DNA of 64,000 bases from Anastatus disparis (GCA_017163975.1 JAFFSR010000249.1:1366501-1430500), one strand, 5' to 3'. Shown: positions 22,126 to 34,863, counted from the first letter of the stretch. Notes: generated from the letters alone by a model not told the origin. Program-made: numbers and translations.

Positions 22126-22929
22126 TGTTTCTCTCGCGGCCAGCGATGCCGATAGTGGCAGCGTCAAAGAGGGAGATTCAAAAATTTCAAAAATAAAAGT
22201 ATTAAAAAGAATACTTTTTATGATTTGATTATTAATAATAAATTCAATCAAAGAAAGTTACTATAACAGAATAATTTTTGAATTAATATGTTTTACAGTT
22301 TTACTTAATAGTGGAAGTTAACGCGCTTACGCAAGAAGTCTTGCGAAATTTCGATTTTACCATGTTTCATGTAATTTATTCTTTTAAACAATGGCAGTAT
22401 AAAATTTTATAAAATTTATTATAAAAATTATTAACTTAATATGTTTGTTCTATATATTTAAAGTAAAAGCAATGATTGCAAACAATAAAAATTAGCAAAA
22501 AGCTTTTTAAATGATGGGATTTAAATGAAATTGAGGATCAAAAAAATGAGCTAAGGAGCAGCTAAGGAAGAGCAACAAAAACGTAAAATAACGTAAAAAA
22601 ACACAAAAAAAAAGGTAAAATTTGAGGATCTACCTGAGGAGGAGTAAAAATGACCTAAAATAACGTAAAAATAACGGAAAAAAGTGATGGATTTTTTGAG
22701 GAAGAGAGAGGGAAGAGAAAATGAAGGCATGAGGAAACTCAAAAGAAGAGAAAAAGAAAAGGGAAGGAAGGGGAAACGAAAAGAAAATGAAGAGTAACAA
22801 ATAACGTAAAATAACGTAAAAAATAAGGGAAAAAAAAGGGATCAAAATTAGGTAAGAGGATGAGAAAATGAGGAGATAGGGAGGAGCTTGGTCGTAAAAA
22901 TTTTCCTTACTATATAATATAGAGAGATA

Positions 22930-23130
22930 TATACACACACACACACATGCTCCTACACATATACATACATACACATACATATACGCACATTAACACGCAC
23001 GCACGCACACATACACACACACACACATACACTTACGTACATACATATGCACATCTACACCTACACACACAAACACACACACTTACGTACATGCATATAC
23101 ACACCTACGCACGCACGCACGCACCCACCC
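22930..23130. repeat. CA/CACG/CATA-rich microsatellite
   Basis: Mixed ca, cata, cgca repeats over 200 bp. From 23136 to 23607 I see only AT-rich sequence. Confidence 0.95.
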
Positions 23131-24244
23131 ATTAATTAAGAAATAATTTAAGCATAAATCAATAGATAACCATCAAGAGAAAAGATTATTCAATTTAAAG
23201 CGCAAATAAAATAAAGTGCATACAATTTTTTTTTTTCAAAACATTAATGAAAAAAAAGTTGTAACATTTTTAATAATGTTGAACAAAAGCGTTAAAATCA
23301 TAATTTAGTAACTAAATCAATAATTAATAAACACGCAACTAACGAGTAAAATAAAAGATATAATAAATAGATAGCGTTTTCTAGTTTCATTATTAATTCA
23401 GTTAATACTTGAGAGAGAGTAAATAAGATGCGTGATATTATTTAAACAAAAACTCGGCGTGTAAATTAAAAATGAAGCATAAGGTACTTTATATCGAAAC
23501 TTTGACTAAGAATTAAGACGCTATTATTTAAAACGTGGCCACATATTTAAACATATTTTAACCTATATAAAATTTTTTTTAACATGAAAATTATTTTAAA
23601 ATTCAGTTATATGGGTGATTCTATTCTAACGGGTAATCACATGTAATCGTTTAATAAATTATTAATACAAGGTTCAAATATTATTAACCACAAATTTTTT
23701 ATATACTTTCAGGTTGTAACTTTATGATCCGTTGACTTTTTAATCGCTAATTTCAATGTAGCTTTTGCAGGGACCTTTAGAAAGTATAAAAAGTAATCTC
23801 CCCTGTCTGTAATCATATATGAAATTTTTTTTAAACGTTGTAGAGATACAGGATAGATGAATTAATACTTCTAAAAAATCAAAAAATATTTTTTTCCATC
23901 CGTACATACATTTCAGCAGAATGGTTGAAAAAAAATATTTTCTTTGACCCTCTGTTATTATAAAAAAAAATGTATATTTTTTCATAGATAAAAAGCAATA
24001 ATAATGAAAAATGTTATATTTGAACCTTATGAAAATATAAGCTATTCCTATTACATGGATATTGTTATTATAAGTTTATTTTGCTAAAAAATTGCTTTGT
24101 TGATCATAGAATACATTTTTGTTTACGTGTAAACATCATTTCACTTATGAAAGCTAAGTTACCTTTTCTACGTTGATTCCCCTGGCTCTAAACATTTAAC
24201 TGTCACAGATGATATAAGCGCATATTCAAATACGTAATAGACGT

Positions 24245-24655
24245 TTAAGAGCATGACGAAGCTGTCCGCCTTCTAATAATATTTCCAATCTTAACTTATG
24301 AATAAACGATGCGTTTAATTGAGTTTTTTTGCTATAAAGAAAAAATTTGTAAGATTAAACTCTAGTGCGGACAACTCAAGAAAACCACCAAAATATTATA
24401 CATACAAAGTTATAATAAAAACTTTCAATATATCGTATTTTAAGGTTAGGTTTGTCGAGTTTGATATCTAATTTCCAATCAGATCTCATAAAAAAATAAC
24501 AAGTCCGAATGATTTTTTATTTTAACAAAAATTATTGTACTAATATAACTTTAGTGCGGACAAGTCATTATATTTGTTTAATTTAAGAATTTAAAAAGAT
24601 ATCGATAAAATAAAAAAAGCAAAACTCGATTGCTGCAGCTCCGACATGCCGTTAA
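24245..24655 (+). mobile_element. TTAA-flanked MITE family 1, copy A
   Basis: TTAA at 24245-24248 and 24652-24655 bracket 403 bp whose ends are imperfect inverted repeats (gagcatgacgaagctg and cagctccgacatgccg). Interior phrases tagtgcggacaa, ggttaggttygtcgag and taacaagtccraatga are shared with copy B (62678) along the whole length. TTAA duplication plus short TIRs suggests mobilisation by a piggyBac-type transposase. Confidence 0.88.
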
Positions 24656-24916
24656 GAAAGTAGTAATGTACAACTAAAAAAGTTTGTATAGCAGTGAATG
24701 TTGGAGACCATTTACTCGGTAAAAATTTCATTCAAATTATCAGGTAATCTCCCCTGGCATATAATTTCCCTTTCTTTTTTGAGATGCACTCACAAAATTC
24801 TAATTAAATAATAAAGTCAACAATTTTATTTATGAATTTCATACCATAAAGTGTTAAATTATTTGTACACTTGAAATTTAATACATCTAATGCTGCTTAT
24901 AATTTTTATATATTCA

Positions 24917-24923
<7 letters not shown>

Positions 24924-24990
<67 letters not shown>
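24924..24990. repeat. (TA)n microsatellite
   Basis: An uninterrupted TA run of about 65 bp inside the 2.2-kb TIR element. Similar TA runs occur near 28456-28500, 45990-46038 and within the satellite at 20640-21000. Confidence 0.97.
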
Positions 24991-24993
<3 letters not shown>

Positions 24994-26224
24994 GGAGAAT
25001 TCCCGAGTAAGCACACTCTCAAATCTTTTTGTAGACAATCACTGTAGTCATATTTACATACTACACTATATACTACGTATATACTACAAATAAATAAAAC
25101 GAAATCAGAGGTTACATCGTAGTATTCAGAAAATAAAAATATCAGTTTGTCATTAGCCTTGATGAAGAGTTTGTCGTTGATATCAAAGTAAGTATATAAT
25201 TATTTGAATTTAAATGAAAGTCTGAAAAATCTAAATTGGAAAATCTATAAATTGATAATATATTATTTCAGATTGTATTGGTAATAAAATGGTTTCTACA
25301 TGTGGACGTGGCGAACTTCCTACTAATCCTTTATCATCAAGTACACTTAACTCCACTCTTAAACACAAAAATAATGTTATTATATATTTTGAAAAAGCAA
25401 ACTTTCTCAAGTATGGATATATTTGTTCTTTAACTTTCCTCTAATAATATTTAAAAATACATATTTTTGCTGTGACTCGTCCTTTTTTTTTTTTTTTTAA
25501 ATTCATCCACATATGGCAATAATACATTCTCAAGTATTTCAGATAGTTTAGAATCTTTGTTCGACTAAAATATTATTAGAAAATAATATATCAAGTGATG
25601 GTGATAAAAAAAGTAATTCCCCTGGAACAAAAGTAATTCCTTTGTGTCAGTATATTTTTTATCTATCAGTTTTTCTGGGAATAACCTATGGACAGCTTGG
25701 CTACTTTGGGATATTGTTCTATTAGATATAACCATAAAAAAACCTGAGTAAAATTTTTAAAATGAACACCTTTATTTTCTATTATTTCAAAATTTGAATT
25801 TGACGCATTCGAATAGAATCACCCATATAGCGAATTAAAAATAAAATAATATGACTATAGAAATAAAATAATATAAAAATGATATAAATAATGAATAAAT
25901 AAAAAAGATACGAATGAATATGAAAGAGAATAAAAGGGAATATATAGTAAAAATAAAAAAAAGATAATTTTCCTCGATATGAGTGGGAGGTTCAATTAGA
26001 GCACGCTTTAACCCTTTCAGAACCAATGTACATTGACATTTTTTGGTTTTTTTAAAATTGTGCAAAAGTGGTTTCAAATTTTGTAAAAAAATATGTGTAT
26101 TAGATTGAAGTGGACTATTTCCGATCTCAAACTGAAGGCCTAAGTTATTATATCTTTGATAGAAACTGAGAAAAATTGAAAAGAAAAAAGTAAAAAAAAA
26201 TTTTTTTTTTATCGCAAAAATTGC

Positions 26225-26613
26225 TTAACGGTAGGCCGGAGTAGAACCTGATACCGACCGAGTAACATTGAGTTGTTTGTTATTTACTCAAGTTTTAATC
26301 GGTGTATGTTCAAATTAAAGGTCAAGCGCAATAGATATTATTATTATGAACATCTATGCACAAGAAAAAAAATATCTACCGGTTTGTTTTTGAGAAAAGT
26401 AAGTAATGCGAAAATATTATAAACATAAACTTTTACTTTGGCGTTACTTACTTTTCTCAAAAACAAACCGGTAGATATTTTTTTTCTTGTGCATAGATGT
26501 TCATAATAATATCTATTGCGCTCGATCTTTAATTTGAAGATACACCGATTAAAACTTGAGTGAATAACAAAAATGCCAATTAGACAAGGACAGCGAATCC
26601 GGCCTGCTCTTAA
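26225..26613. mobile_element. Palindromic TTAA MITE family 2, copy 1
   Basis: TTAA at both ends. The element reads ggccgga shortly inside each end and folds on itself nearly end to end, with the most exact arms around tctaccggtttgtttttgag and a short loop at about 26412-26440. Its relatives are at 34864-35249 and 53668-54059. Frames in its arms are repeat artefacts. The region 25830-26224 to its left shows no gene. Confidence 0.92.
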
Positions 26614-28452
26614 TAAATGAACACTTATCATCGCTAGATGGTTATCAGAACTTTTCATGATTAAATAAAAATTCTGTTCTGAAAGGGTTAAGAGCCTGGC
26701 TGGAAGTACTAGGTTGAGGTATTGGATCACATCAATAATTTAAAGGAGTAAACTGAAGTTTTTATTAAAAAAAAAATATATGTTGATCTGAATAATATGA
26801 TCAATAATAAAATGAATATTAGGCAAATGAAAAAATGTGAAAAATGCCAAAGAAATAAATTGAATAAACAATAATGATAAATGAAATAATAAAAAATAAA
26901 TAAAATAAAGCGCTAAAGAGAGGAAATACGCGAAAATATTGAACAAAACACAAAATAATGAATACGAAAAATTATATTTGAACAATATAAGAATTTAAAG
27001 TTACATAACATCACTTCAAATTATTGAAGAACTTAAAAATTTTTAAAAATAAATTTTAACTAAAATTATAAAACAAAATAATAGCAACGCCAGGAAACAT
27101 CATTTCAAAAGTTACGAAAATCATAATAAAAACTCCATGTTTCATTTCTAATAAAAATATATCATTATTTAATTAAGTATATAATAGTTACGCTGATCTG
27201 CATATTAAAATAAACGATATTTAAATAAAAAAATAATGTAATAATCAATTAGAAAATTTATTACGTAAGCAGAGTAAAATTTATTATAGATAAAAATAAA
27301 AAAATGAATAGTAATACTACATAAAATGTTATAAGAAAGAGAAATATTATTATTAAGAATTTCAGTTTCCTTTATATCAAATTTTAATTCTTAAAGAAAA
27401 TTCTTTTTTTTAATGCTAAACGTTTCATTTTTTGTAATATATAACTGGAAAGAAAAAGAAAAAGAGGATATGGAACAGATATGTAGAAATATAAACTGCT
27501 GACAGAAAAAAATTGCAAAATATCAAATTTAAAAAAAAATAAAAAATTTTTTTTTGTGTATAAGCTGTAAGCAAAAATTAATATCCATATTGGATCCAAT
27601 ATTAGCAAAATAACTCTAGCTATTTAGAAATGAAGGGGGAAGATATCAGCAAAAATTCTGTTAAATTAATTGTAAAATGTATTTTTACCAAGAAATTCCC
27701 TTCTCAATAAGATTTTAAAAATTTTTTCTCCAAAAGGAAAAACTAATATAAAATAATAGCAAATAAATGAAGCCTACACAGTCCATTAAAACTCTTCAAC
27801 CAAGTCGAATTTGATCATCAAAGTTTTTTAGAAAGAAATTTTTTCCTCTTTTACTTTAAGTATTTTTGTGAAAAGCAAAAGTATAAAATATGTATAAAGC
27901 TAGTGAAAATTAGTAACAATTTCATGTGCAAGCAATTGAACTAAATAAAAGTGCTGTGTATCATAATAGAAAAACTACTTGGTAACAACGCATTTTCTTT
28001 AATAAATCAATAGGGTAAATACAATTTTAATCAAATTTCAATATAAATTGAAATTATTTAACGTAATAATATAATAGTTTTAAAGATTAACAATTATTTT
28101 TTTTTAATAATATATTTTCTTTTTTTAAATTAAGTAATCATGAACAAAATCATTTTTCAACTAAATGAACTATTTTTTTTATAAAAATATAAAACCTAAA
28201 TAATTGTTACATCGCATATAAATTGAAAAATTTTAATCTAGTAAAACAAACAATTTTATAACAAAATTCTTGTTCTGCTAGAAATAAATTTTAATCATGA
28301 AAATTTTGTTTTTCATTTTAAAATAATATCTTCGGCAATCATTTTCAAAAAGATGGTTATCTATTTTAAAACTAAATTCTAAAGATATTTATAACATATA
28401 TATTTTTTATTTCTAAACAATAATTTATTAACAATCTTGTCTTTTATTTATA

Positions 28453-28506
<54 letters not shown>

Positions 28507-28799
28507 TATATATTAAATATTTTATAATATTTATTGTATCTCAGGATTATTAATTATCGTGAACATTTTCATATTTTATTTTCAATAGTTTTAGTGTATT
28601 TTTCTTGTAAAATATATTTATAAAGATAATAAAGTAGTTTAGCCTTTCTTTTACAAAAATAGATAGAAAATAAAATAAGTCAGAATAGATTAAGAAATAC
28701 GAGGAGTACTCCGATAATACGATATTTGCAAAAGATTTAAGTAGACTACAGACAGACAAAGAACGGGTATTTGATAATTACAGTTACTACTAGTAAGTA
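26614..28799. other. AT-rich DNA without recognisable genes
   Basis: About 2.2 kb of very AT-rich sequence with one (TA)n run near 28456-28500. Open frames are short and rich in Ile, Phe, Leu and Tyr, as AT-rich noise gives. Nothing supports a gene or RNA. Confidence 0.7.
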
Positions 28800-28811
28800 G
28801 TAACGATTACC

Positions 28812-29415
28812 TGTGGACATTAGAAAACCAGAAACCCTGCAGAAGGCCTATGAGGAAGCAGTGCGTATAGAGACACATGAAGATTCGGACATTATTCCTG
28901 ATGCACGCTGTAAATACGATCTACAGCATGAAGACGCAAACTAGGAGAGAACTGAGGATTCAGCCGGTAATTACCCTGCTCAAGGTTATGATAATATACG
29001 CCCAATGCAGACTAATAGATATTTTGATGTAGGATATCTTAACCAATCTCAAGTTGAAAATAACAATATATTTAGACCAAGCTGCAGTAATTCAGAAAGA
29101 AATAACTACGTCCATCGGGATAATCAGATGCAGTTTATATATCTATATGACTTACGGTATGTATATATTCAGGATAATCATAGAAGAAATCAGGATGATT
29201 ATTGTCGTAATGATAACGCTTACGGAAATTATTATAATCAACATAATCGTGCATTTACTCAGAATCAGAGATTATTTAATCCTTATAAATCACCAACATC
29301 TCAAGGAAATGAATTCAGATATGCAAATGCACCTCCTCGAAGTGACTATCCAAATGACAAAAATCACATGACCAACGGTTTACACGTCAAGAAATGTATC
29401 AAAACCTATTAGGCC
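28812..29415 (+). pseudogene. gypsy gag C-terminal part
   Basis: The frame starting near 28812 contains DIRKPETLQKAYEEAVRIET, a pattern typical of the end of the gypsy capsid domain, then a stop near 28942. It continues as an asparagine-, tyrosine- and glutamine-rich segment (29005-29412). No CCHC knuckle is visible. The upstream capsid is missing. Confidence 0.65.
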
Positions 29416-29584
29416 GTGATTACTTAAGTAACATCGGTAATTCAAACTTCAATGGGGCTCATCGTGTGTGCGAAGCAGTGAGCCAACTCAATGCGAACAC
29501 ATCACACCAACCCATAAATCAGAATCAATTAATTCATTTAACGGGAGCCATAGCAAAAAGGAGCAATCCAGTGCTAATACTTAC

Positions 29585-30232
29585 ATGACAACCAAAGCTA
29601 TCGACATCAATTGTGGACTGCAGTTGAGGAAACAGGATGATAAACTCACTTCTGTAAGATTACATATACCCGAAGGAAAAGTACCTTGGATGACATTTAT
29701 GATAGAAAATGGTGCTGCAGTAAATCTAATAAAATTTAGTGCTTTAACCTCTTAACTGTCTATGTAACATACATGCACAAAAAAAAGTCGTGCCAAAACT
29801 GGCTATGTATCATATATGCACATATTTTTTATTGTAAAAATAATAATGGAGATGGAATCAGCGTGTCTAAAAACCTCTAAAAACAATATTTTTGTACATC
29901 TAAACAAAGTATTTGTGTCTACCAGTTTTGGCACGAAAAGTTATAAAAGCCTTACCAGTTAATGGGTTAAAATCGGAATTAATGATTGATCCAGATGAAA
30001 CTACAGACCTCAGTAGAATAACAAATGAAAGTGTAAGAACTCTTGGTATCATATGGTTGCATATTAAAAATAGACCAGTTAAGTTTCATTTGGTAGATAA
30101 TACGTTTCCTATTAAACACGAAGGAATCTTAGGACACCGCTATTTAAGACAAGAAGCTGTTATTTCTTATTACAATAACGCTTTAATGACGGCCAGAGAC
30201 CGTCATAAACCCTATACCATTCTTGGAATATA
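29585..30232 (+). pseudogene. gypsy aspartic protease, active-site lost, interrupted
   Basis: The segment 29590-29750 ends in MTFMIENGAAVNLIKFSALT, where the catalytic D-T/S-G is replaced by ENG. After an insertion the frame resumes at about 29950 and includes GILGHRYLRQEAVISYYNNA, the typical C-terminal ILGxDFL-like part of gypsy proteases. It would have processed Gag-Pol. The lost aspartate and the insertion make it inactive. Confidence 0.8.
29752..29950. mobile_element. ~200-bp insertion in the gypsy protease
   Basis: Separates two parts of the protease and carries inverted 15-bp segments tcgtgccaaaactgg (about 29792) and ccagttttggcacga (about 29922). TTAA is present at 29752-29755. It looks like a small MITE; the exact ends are uncertain. 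Confidence 0.5.
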
Positions 30233-30351
30233 ACAAAGGTACAGACACAGACCAAGCGGCTCAAGGATGCAGTGTAGATAATGAAATAAATTATCAGGAT
30301 ACAACTACATGTGCAGAAGCTTTAGAAGATCTTCCAGACTCACATTTAATT

Positions 30352-30503
30352 AACCTTTTAGGGACGGGACTGGTCGATATTTCGACCACTCAAGTATCAT
30401 AATATTTTTGAGTGATTTTGAGGATAAAATTATGCTAAAACACTCAAAAATATTATGATACTTGAGTGGTCGAAATATCGACCAGTCCCGCCCTTAAAAG
30501 GTT
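30352..30503. repeat. 152-bp near-perfect hairpin inside the gypsy element
   Basis: Arms of about 62 bp read aaccttttagggacgggact and, inverted, the same with only two or three differences; the loop is about 25 bp. The arms share ggtcgatatttcgaccactc. The structure is far better preserved than the surrounding retrotransposon, so it arrived later or has been kept by gene conversion. Confidence 0.92.
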
Positions 30504-30799
30504 AGAGGAAGATCTGAACAGATGTTGTAGATTAAATTAACACCGACCAACCTGAAAGAAGGATATTTACCCAAACTCAATCTTACTGACAGCAATGTCC
30601 TGATAGAAGAAGGTTCAGTAACTAATGATAACGGAAAATGTAGAATTATAGCCATTAATGCAAATGAAGGGGACGTCGCATTGGAAATAAGATCATGTGA
30701 GATACTACCATTTGAATACGCGAACCGCGAGTTTTACTCTGAATCATCTTCTGAAGACGACACACCCAAGATAAATGATACTTATTTAAGATAACAAAA

Positions 30800-31480
30800 A
30801 TTAATTGGAATACTGGATATGGATCATATGAACAACAAAGAACAGGAACATCTCAAGAGTTTACTGTTCGACTATAACGACGTATTTTTACTGCCTGGCG
30901 ACTTGTTACCAGAAACTCATGTGGCCAAGTATAAGGTACCTACTACAGATGATGTACCTATAAACACCAATATCGTCATCTTTAAATACATGATTAAGAC
31001 ATTAAGGACCAAGTTGCAAAGAAGCTTCAGGACGGAACGATAGAACCTTCATGCTCGCCTTCTAATAACCCTGTAATAATAGTACCAAAGAAACCAGACA
31101 AATATGGTGATCCTCGCAGGAGAATGGTAATTAATTTTATGAATTTGAATACCAAGAGCATTAGAAACGCCTATCTTTTACCAAATATAACGGACATTTT
31201 AGACCAATTAGGAGGATTAGTGTATTTCTCTGTAGTTGACTTAGCTAGTGGCTATCAACATTGGCTATTATTGAGTCCAAAGGATAAATGGAAAAGCGCC
31301 TTTACTACTCCTCATGGACATTTCCAATACATACGTCTTCCGGAAGATCTAAAGGGGGCTCCCGCTACTTTTCAGCGCATGGTGTCCTTATGGGGCACTA
31401 AAACACTGAAATGTCAGTATATTTACATAACACCATCATCTATTTGAAAGATCTACACGACCATGACCAAAAAACCCGTA
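30800..31480 (+). pseudogene. gypsy reverse transcriptase, catalytic site altered
   Basis: Visible blocks are the connector before RT (from ATG 30819), the fragment after a frameshift near 31043, VINFMNLNTKSIRNAYLLPN (from 31127), the first catalytic aspartate in VVDLASGYQHW, and the PEDLKGAPATFQRMV thumb-side motif. The YxDD box is degenerate in the next frame (YLHN near 31410). The domain then breaks off at about 31480 where an insertion starts. Family placement to Ty3/gypsy is secure from VDLASGY and APATFQRM. Confidence 0.9.
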
Positions 31481-31489
31481 TTTTCTTTG

Positions 31490-32789
31490 ACCGATTGCGA
31501 AATGACCGATACATTAGCGTTCATTTCTTAATTGTATCGCATATTATTTGTTCATTGAAAATGACCAAATAGTATATTTTAGTATTTAAAAAATTTACCT
31601 TTTCAAAATTCGAAATTCAAATTCAAAATTCAAAGTAAATATATTTATTTAAAGTTTCAGCATTTTTTTTTTAAATTTTAAATCATCATAACTTTGGTTC
31701 TGATTGATCAAAATATTCGATCCGGGATTTATTTTAAAGATTATTGTTGATATTTTTGATATATTAATAAATAAAAGCATAAAAATAGTTGTAAGAACAC
31801 GTAAAATTGGAAAAATAGTACGATGCGCCATGGTATCAATGTTTTAAAATCGAAAATATAAAAAAAAACGTTTAAAAATCTGTTTAAAAAAAATAAGGCA
31901 AAATCGCATATTCTCACCTACCCTCAAAATTAGTATTTTTTATGTATAAAATCATATAAAAATTTCAAAAAAAAAAAAAATATAGTTTTTGAAAAAATCG
32001 TGTTTGAAAAAAAATCGCTTTTTTCGGTTTTTTGTAAATAACTCAGTGAGATCAAATTGCATTACAAAAATCGAGATTGCATTTAAAACTAGAAAGAATT
32101 CCGCACACTTTCGTTAAAAGAACGCCCAAAAAGGTTAAAAATTGACGGAGCTATAGTCATTTAAAAGGAGAGGTTCATTTTCAATTTTTGAATTTTCGTT
32201 TTTACATCCAACACTAAAATTGCTGTAGTAAAAAAAAAAAATTATTTTGAGCGTTCTACGAGGTAAATTTTATCTTCATATACATAATAGAAGGTATTTT
32301 TATTACTTAGAAGTAAAAAAAAAATTCGACTAGTGACGGCCTACATGAATCTGAATGGAATCAGCCATAAATGTATTATTCTTTTTTTACTATAGTTTGG
32401 AAAGAGTCAGATACAAGTAAGCGGAACGTTGCAGCTTTGAGAAAATAAAAAATTTAGACACACAGCCTCTGAAATAATTTTTATTATTTATTTTATCGAA
32501 TTTATCTTTGTTAATTTTAAGCACCATCATAATAGGATACAGTAGATATTTTTTATGCTCTCAAAGTACGAAAAAAAGTAAAGCAAAAAGTTCTATATAT
32601 AATACATAACTGAATATAGAGCACGTTTCATGAATATGGCAGTTAAATTTAAATATAATTTGCGTTTATTCTAACAATCTTTATTCAATTTTTTTTTAAT
32701 ATCTCTGTATTATATTATTTATCAATTACAATGAAAGGATTTAATACAAAGATATTTTTAAAGCTTTTATATTAAGATCAAAAGTTTGG
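31490..32789. mobile_element. ~1.3-kb insertion between RT and RNase H
   Basis: Non-coding AT-rich DNA separates RT from the RNase H end. Its last 420 bp (32366-32789) match 45720-46975 closely. It is therefore a dispersed repeat inserted into, or recombined with, the gypsy element. The exact left edge is uncertain. Confidence 0.65.
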
Positions 32790-33110
32790 TTTTTAAACTG
32801 GTTGCATAACCGAAAGGACCCTGATCAGCGATTGATGCGATGGATGATGAAGATTTCTGACTACCTATATAAATTCAAGTATAAACCATGAAGATTAAAC
32901 ACTAATACTGACTCATTATCCAGAAACCCTGTAAAAGAGCCTACTGAGGAAGAATTAAACAAAAAGTTGTCAAAACTCAGAATAATGGTTCTTAGAACTA
33001 GAAAAACTCCTGTGCTCGAAGAAAGACAGCCTGAACAACAGAATTCAGAAACACTTTGAGATACAGCTAATGCTGAATTCAGCACATCCAAGGCCCATCT
33101 TTATAAGGAC
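32790..33110 (+). pseudogene. gypsy RNase H C-terminus and connector
   Basis: The frame beginning near 32790 reads LVFKLVA-type remnants, then RKDPDQRLMRWMMKISDYLY and, after a stop, NTNTDSLSRNPVKEPTEEE. That is the characteristic end of gypsy RNase H (RLMRW, then NxDxLSR). It is followed by Lys/Glu-rich sequence with many stops up to about 34260. Confidence 0.8.
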
Positions 33111-34270
33111 AAATGACAGCAAAATGACGTGGAAACAAAGAGAAGAGGTAGACTTCCTGGACCGACTGCTAAAAAGAAGAACCCTAATTTATACTACAGC
33201 GTAATTACACAGCAAACCAGATAAAGAGTAAAACCAGCTTTAAAAACTAGCCCTACTGCAGGCAAGACTAAGGCTAACCAGTAAACCAGTATAAGTAGTA
33301 AGCAAGGACTAAGAAATTATGATTAAGCACGACACCCTGTTCGGAATTCGAAAGTAATGTCAGTAATTAATACCATAGAGACAAAGGACCACCACTTATG
33401 GATCCTAGACACAAGGCGCTGAGAACCTTCGATACAACAGAGTCTGAAATGTCAACTACGGAACAACAGAGCAAGGAGTAAGCTGATAATATAAATTTAT
33501 CAGTTAACCAAACTCAGAACGACCATGTTATAAATTTAAGTGCAGTCACTGTAAGTGAAACCGGAGAAGGTTCCGGTCGAGAAAGGTCAAATGACATGAC
33601 CGATAAAGAGGACGTAATGGACAAGACTAAATCCTATGCTAAAGCCTATACTTCCTTGAATGATGAATTACTTCCCCCAGACCACAAATGCTTAACGAAC
33701 TGGATGTCATTAACCGGCATTGGATAGGCTATTAATAACACTCAAGAAATTACTCAAGGGACAGAGTGTGAAGTCATTTGTGGACAAGAATATAAAAAAT
33801 TCACTCTCGCAGATAAGCATAGAATGAGAAGCAAAATTCAACGAATGCATAAAAAACTCGAGAACAGCCTATGTAAATACTGATATGAAACAGGAGAATG
33901 GGTATTTTGAGAAAAATGAGCTGATTCACCGACCAAACTCTTGCCGGACTATTTCTCTGACGGTGATGACGTACCTATTACGCATCAGATGGAACTTGAT
34001 GAAAAGGTTTAAAGACTAGGTATTTGTAAACCTCTTCAACTATTTAATAAAGATAACCCTCCCATATATAGGAGTAACAGTTAACCCTTGTTATATAAAG
34101 CTGCTCAATTAGAACCATCACCTAGCCAGATTACTGCTACCCAGATTAACAAGTCCTTAACTATCTACGCCACCTCAAGCTCTCCTGGTACAAGTGAGTC
34201 TTCTAGCAATGAGTCAGAAGAATTACAAAATGCCGAAGATACTTAAAGGCTTCTGAAAACCACTAAGACT

Positions 34271-34600
34271 ATGATAAACCAACATCTAAAAGAAATAGAA
34301 AGCGAAAGAGAAAAAGAACTGCGAACCGAAATGGAAGCTAACTTCGAAGACGAAGATGATCCTAGTGTCCAATTTCCTAAGTACCGTGTAATTCCCTTAA
34401 TACCAAGCGTACGCACTAATGTGATACCAAAGTCAAGTACGCCTTACCCTACCAAGAAAGTTATACGCTTCCTTAACCTAGAGACAATACCCGAAAAGGA
34501 CAAGACAGATGAATCAATAAATATAAATTTCACTAAGGACCCTGATGATTTATTGGTAATACTTCAATCATTGACAGATATACTGCCTTTATCTAATTAA
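34271..34600 (+). pseudogene. Charged ORF at the 3' part of the gypsy element
   Basis: A 109-codon frame starting MINQHLKEIESEREKELRTE, with an acidic patch (FEDEDDPSV) and a proline-containing middle (PKYRVIPLIPSVRTN). It has codon use like the rest of the element, so it is probably a relic of its coding region (integrase-downstream or gag-like). No domain is recognised. The sequence 33110-34270 contains decayed coding of the same character. Confidence 0.4.
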
Positions 34601-34863
34601 GCTAATGATAACTCCATGAATTCAGAACTGTCTACTTTGGATGAAGCAAGGGGCAAGAAAAAATCTTATTTCTTTGAAACACTGTTTAAGATACAACCGA
34701 AACAATCTGCTGCATTTCATGACCAGTGATTGTGACAGACATAAAATATGAAATTAGACTAGGTAACCAATGCTTTCGAATCATGCTTGAATTTTGCTAT
34801 TAAAACTAATCCCACAGCTTGTCAACCCCCGCTTTCATGCATGAAAATAATAAACAGAATAAA

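Larger units (their letters stand above)
23608..25829. mobile_element. 2.2-kb TIR element (ends TATATGGGTGATTC), non-autonomous
   Basis: The 19-bp end tatatgggtgattctattc at 23608-23626 recurs inverted at 25811-25829, and the outermost TA fits a TA target duplication. The interior contains TTAA MITE copy A, a (TA)n tract and a possible spliced segment: a donor-like aaa|gtaagt at about 25189 and an acceptor tatttcag at about 25270. I cannot identify any product. The short TIRs could be coincidental, but their length and TA flanks argue against that. Confidence 0.6.
28800..34620 (+). mobile_element. Decayed Ty3/gypsy retrotransposon with nested insertions
   Basis: From left to right on the plus strand: a gag tail (28812-29415), a protease (29585-30232), reverse transcriptase (30800-31480), the end of RNase H (32790-32940) and a downstream charged ORF region (to 34600). 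No LTR is recognisable on either side. Stops and frameshifts occur in every domain, and at least three later insertions lie inside. It is an old, inactive copy. Confidence 0.85.

Noticed and set aside
25100..25440. Host exons around a donor-like gtaagt and acceptor tttcag
   Set aside because: Splice signals are plausible, but neither strand gives a peptide I can recognise and stops are close; mentioned only within the TIR element.
26344..26730. 128-codon minus-strand frame
   Set aside because: It lies across a palindromic MITE; similar frames recur in the other MITE copies, so it is not a gene.
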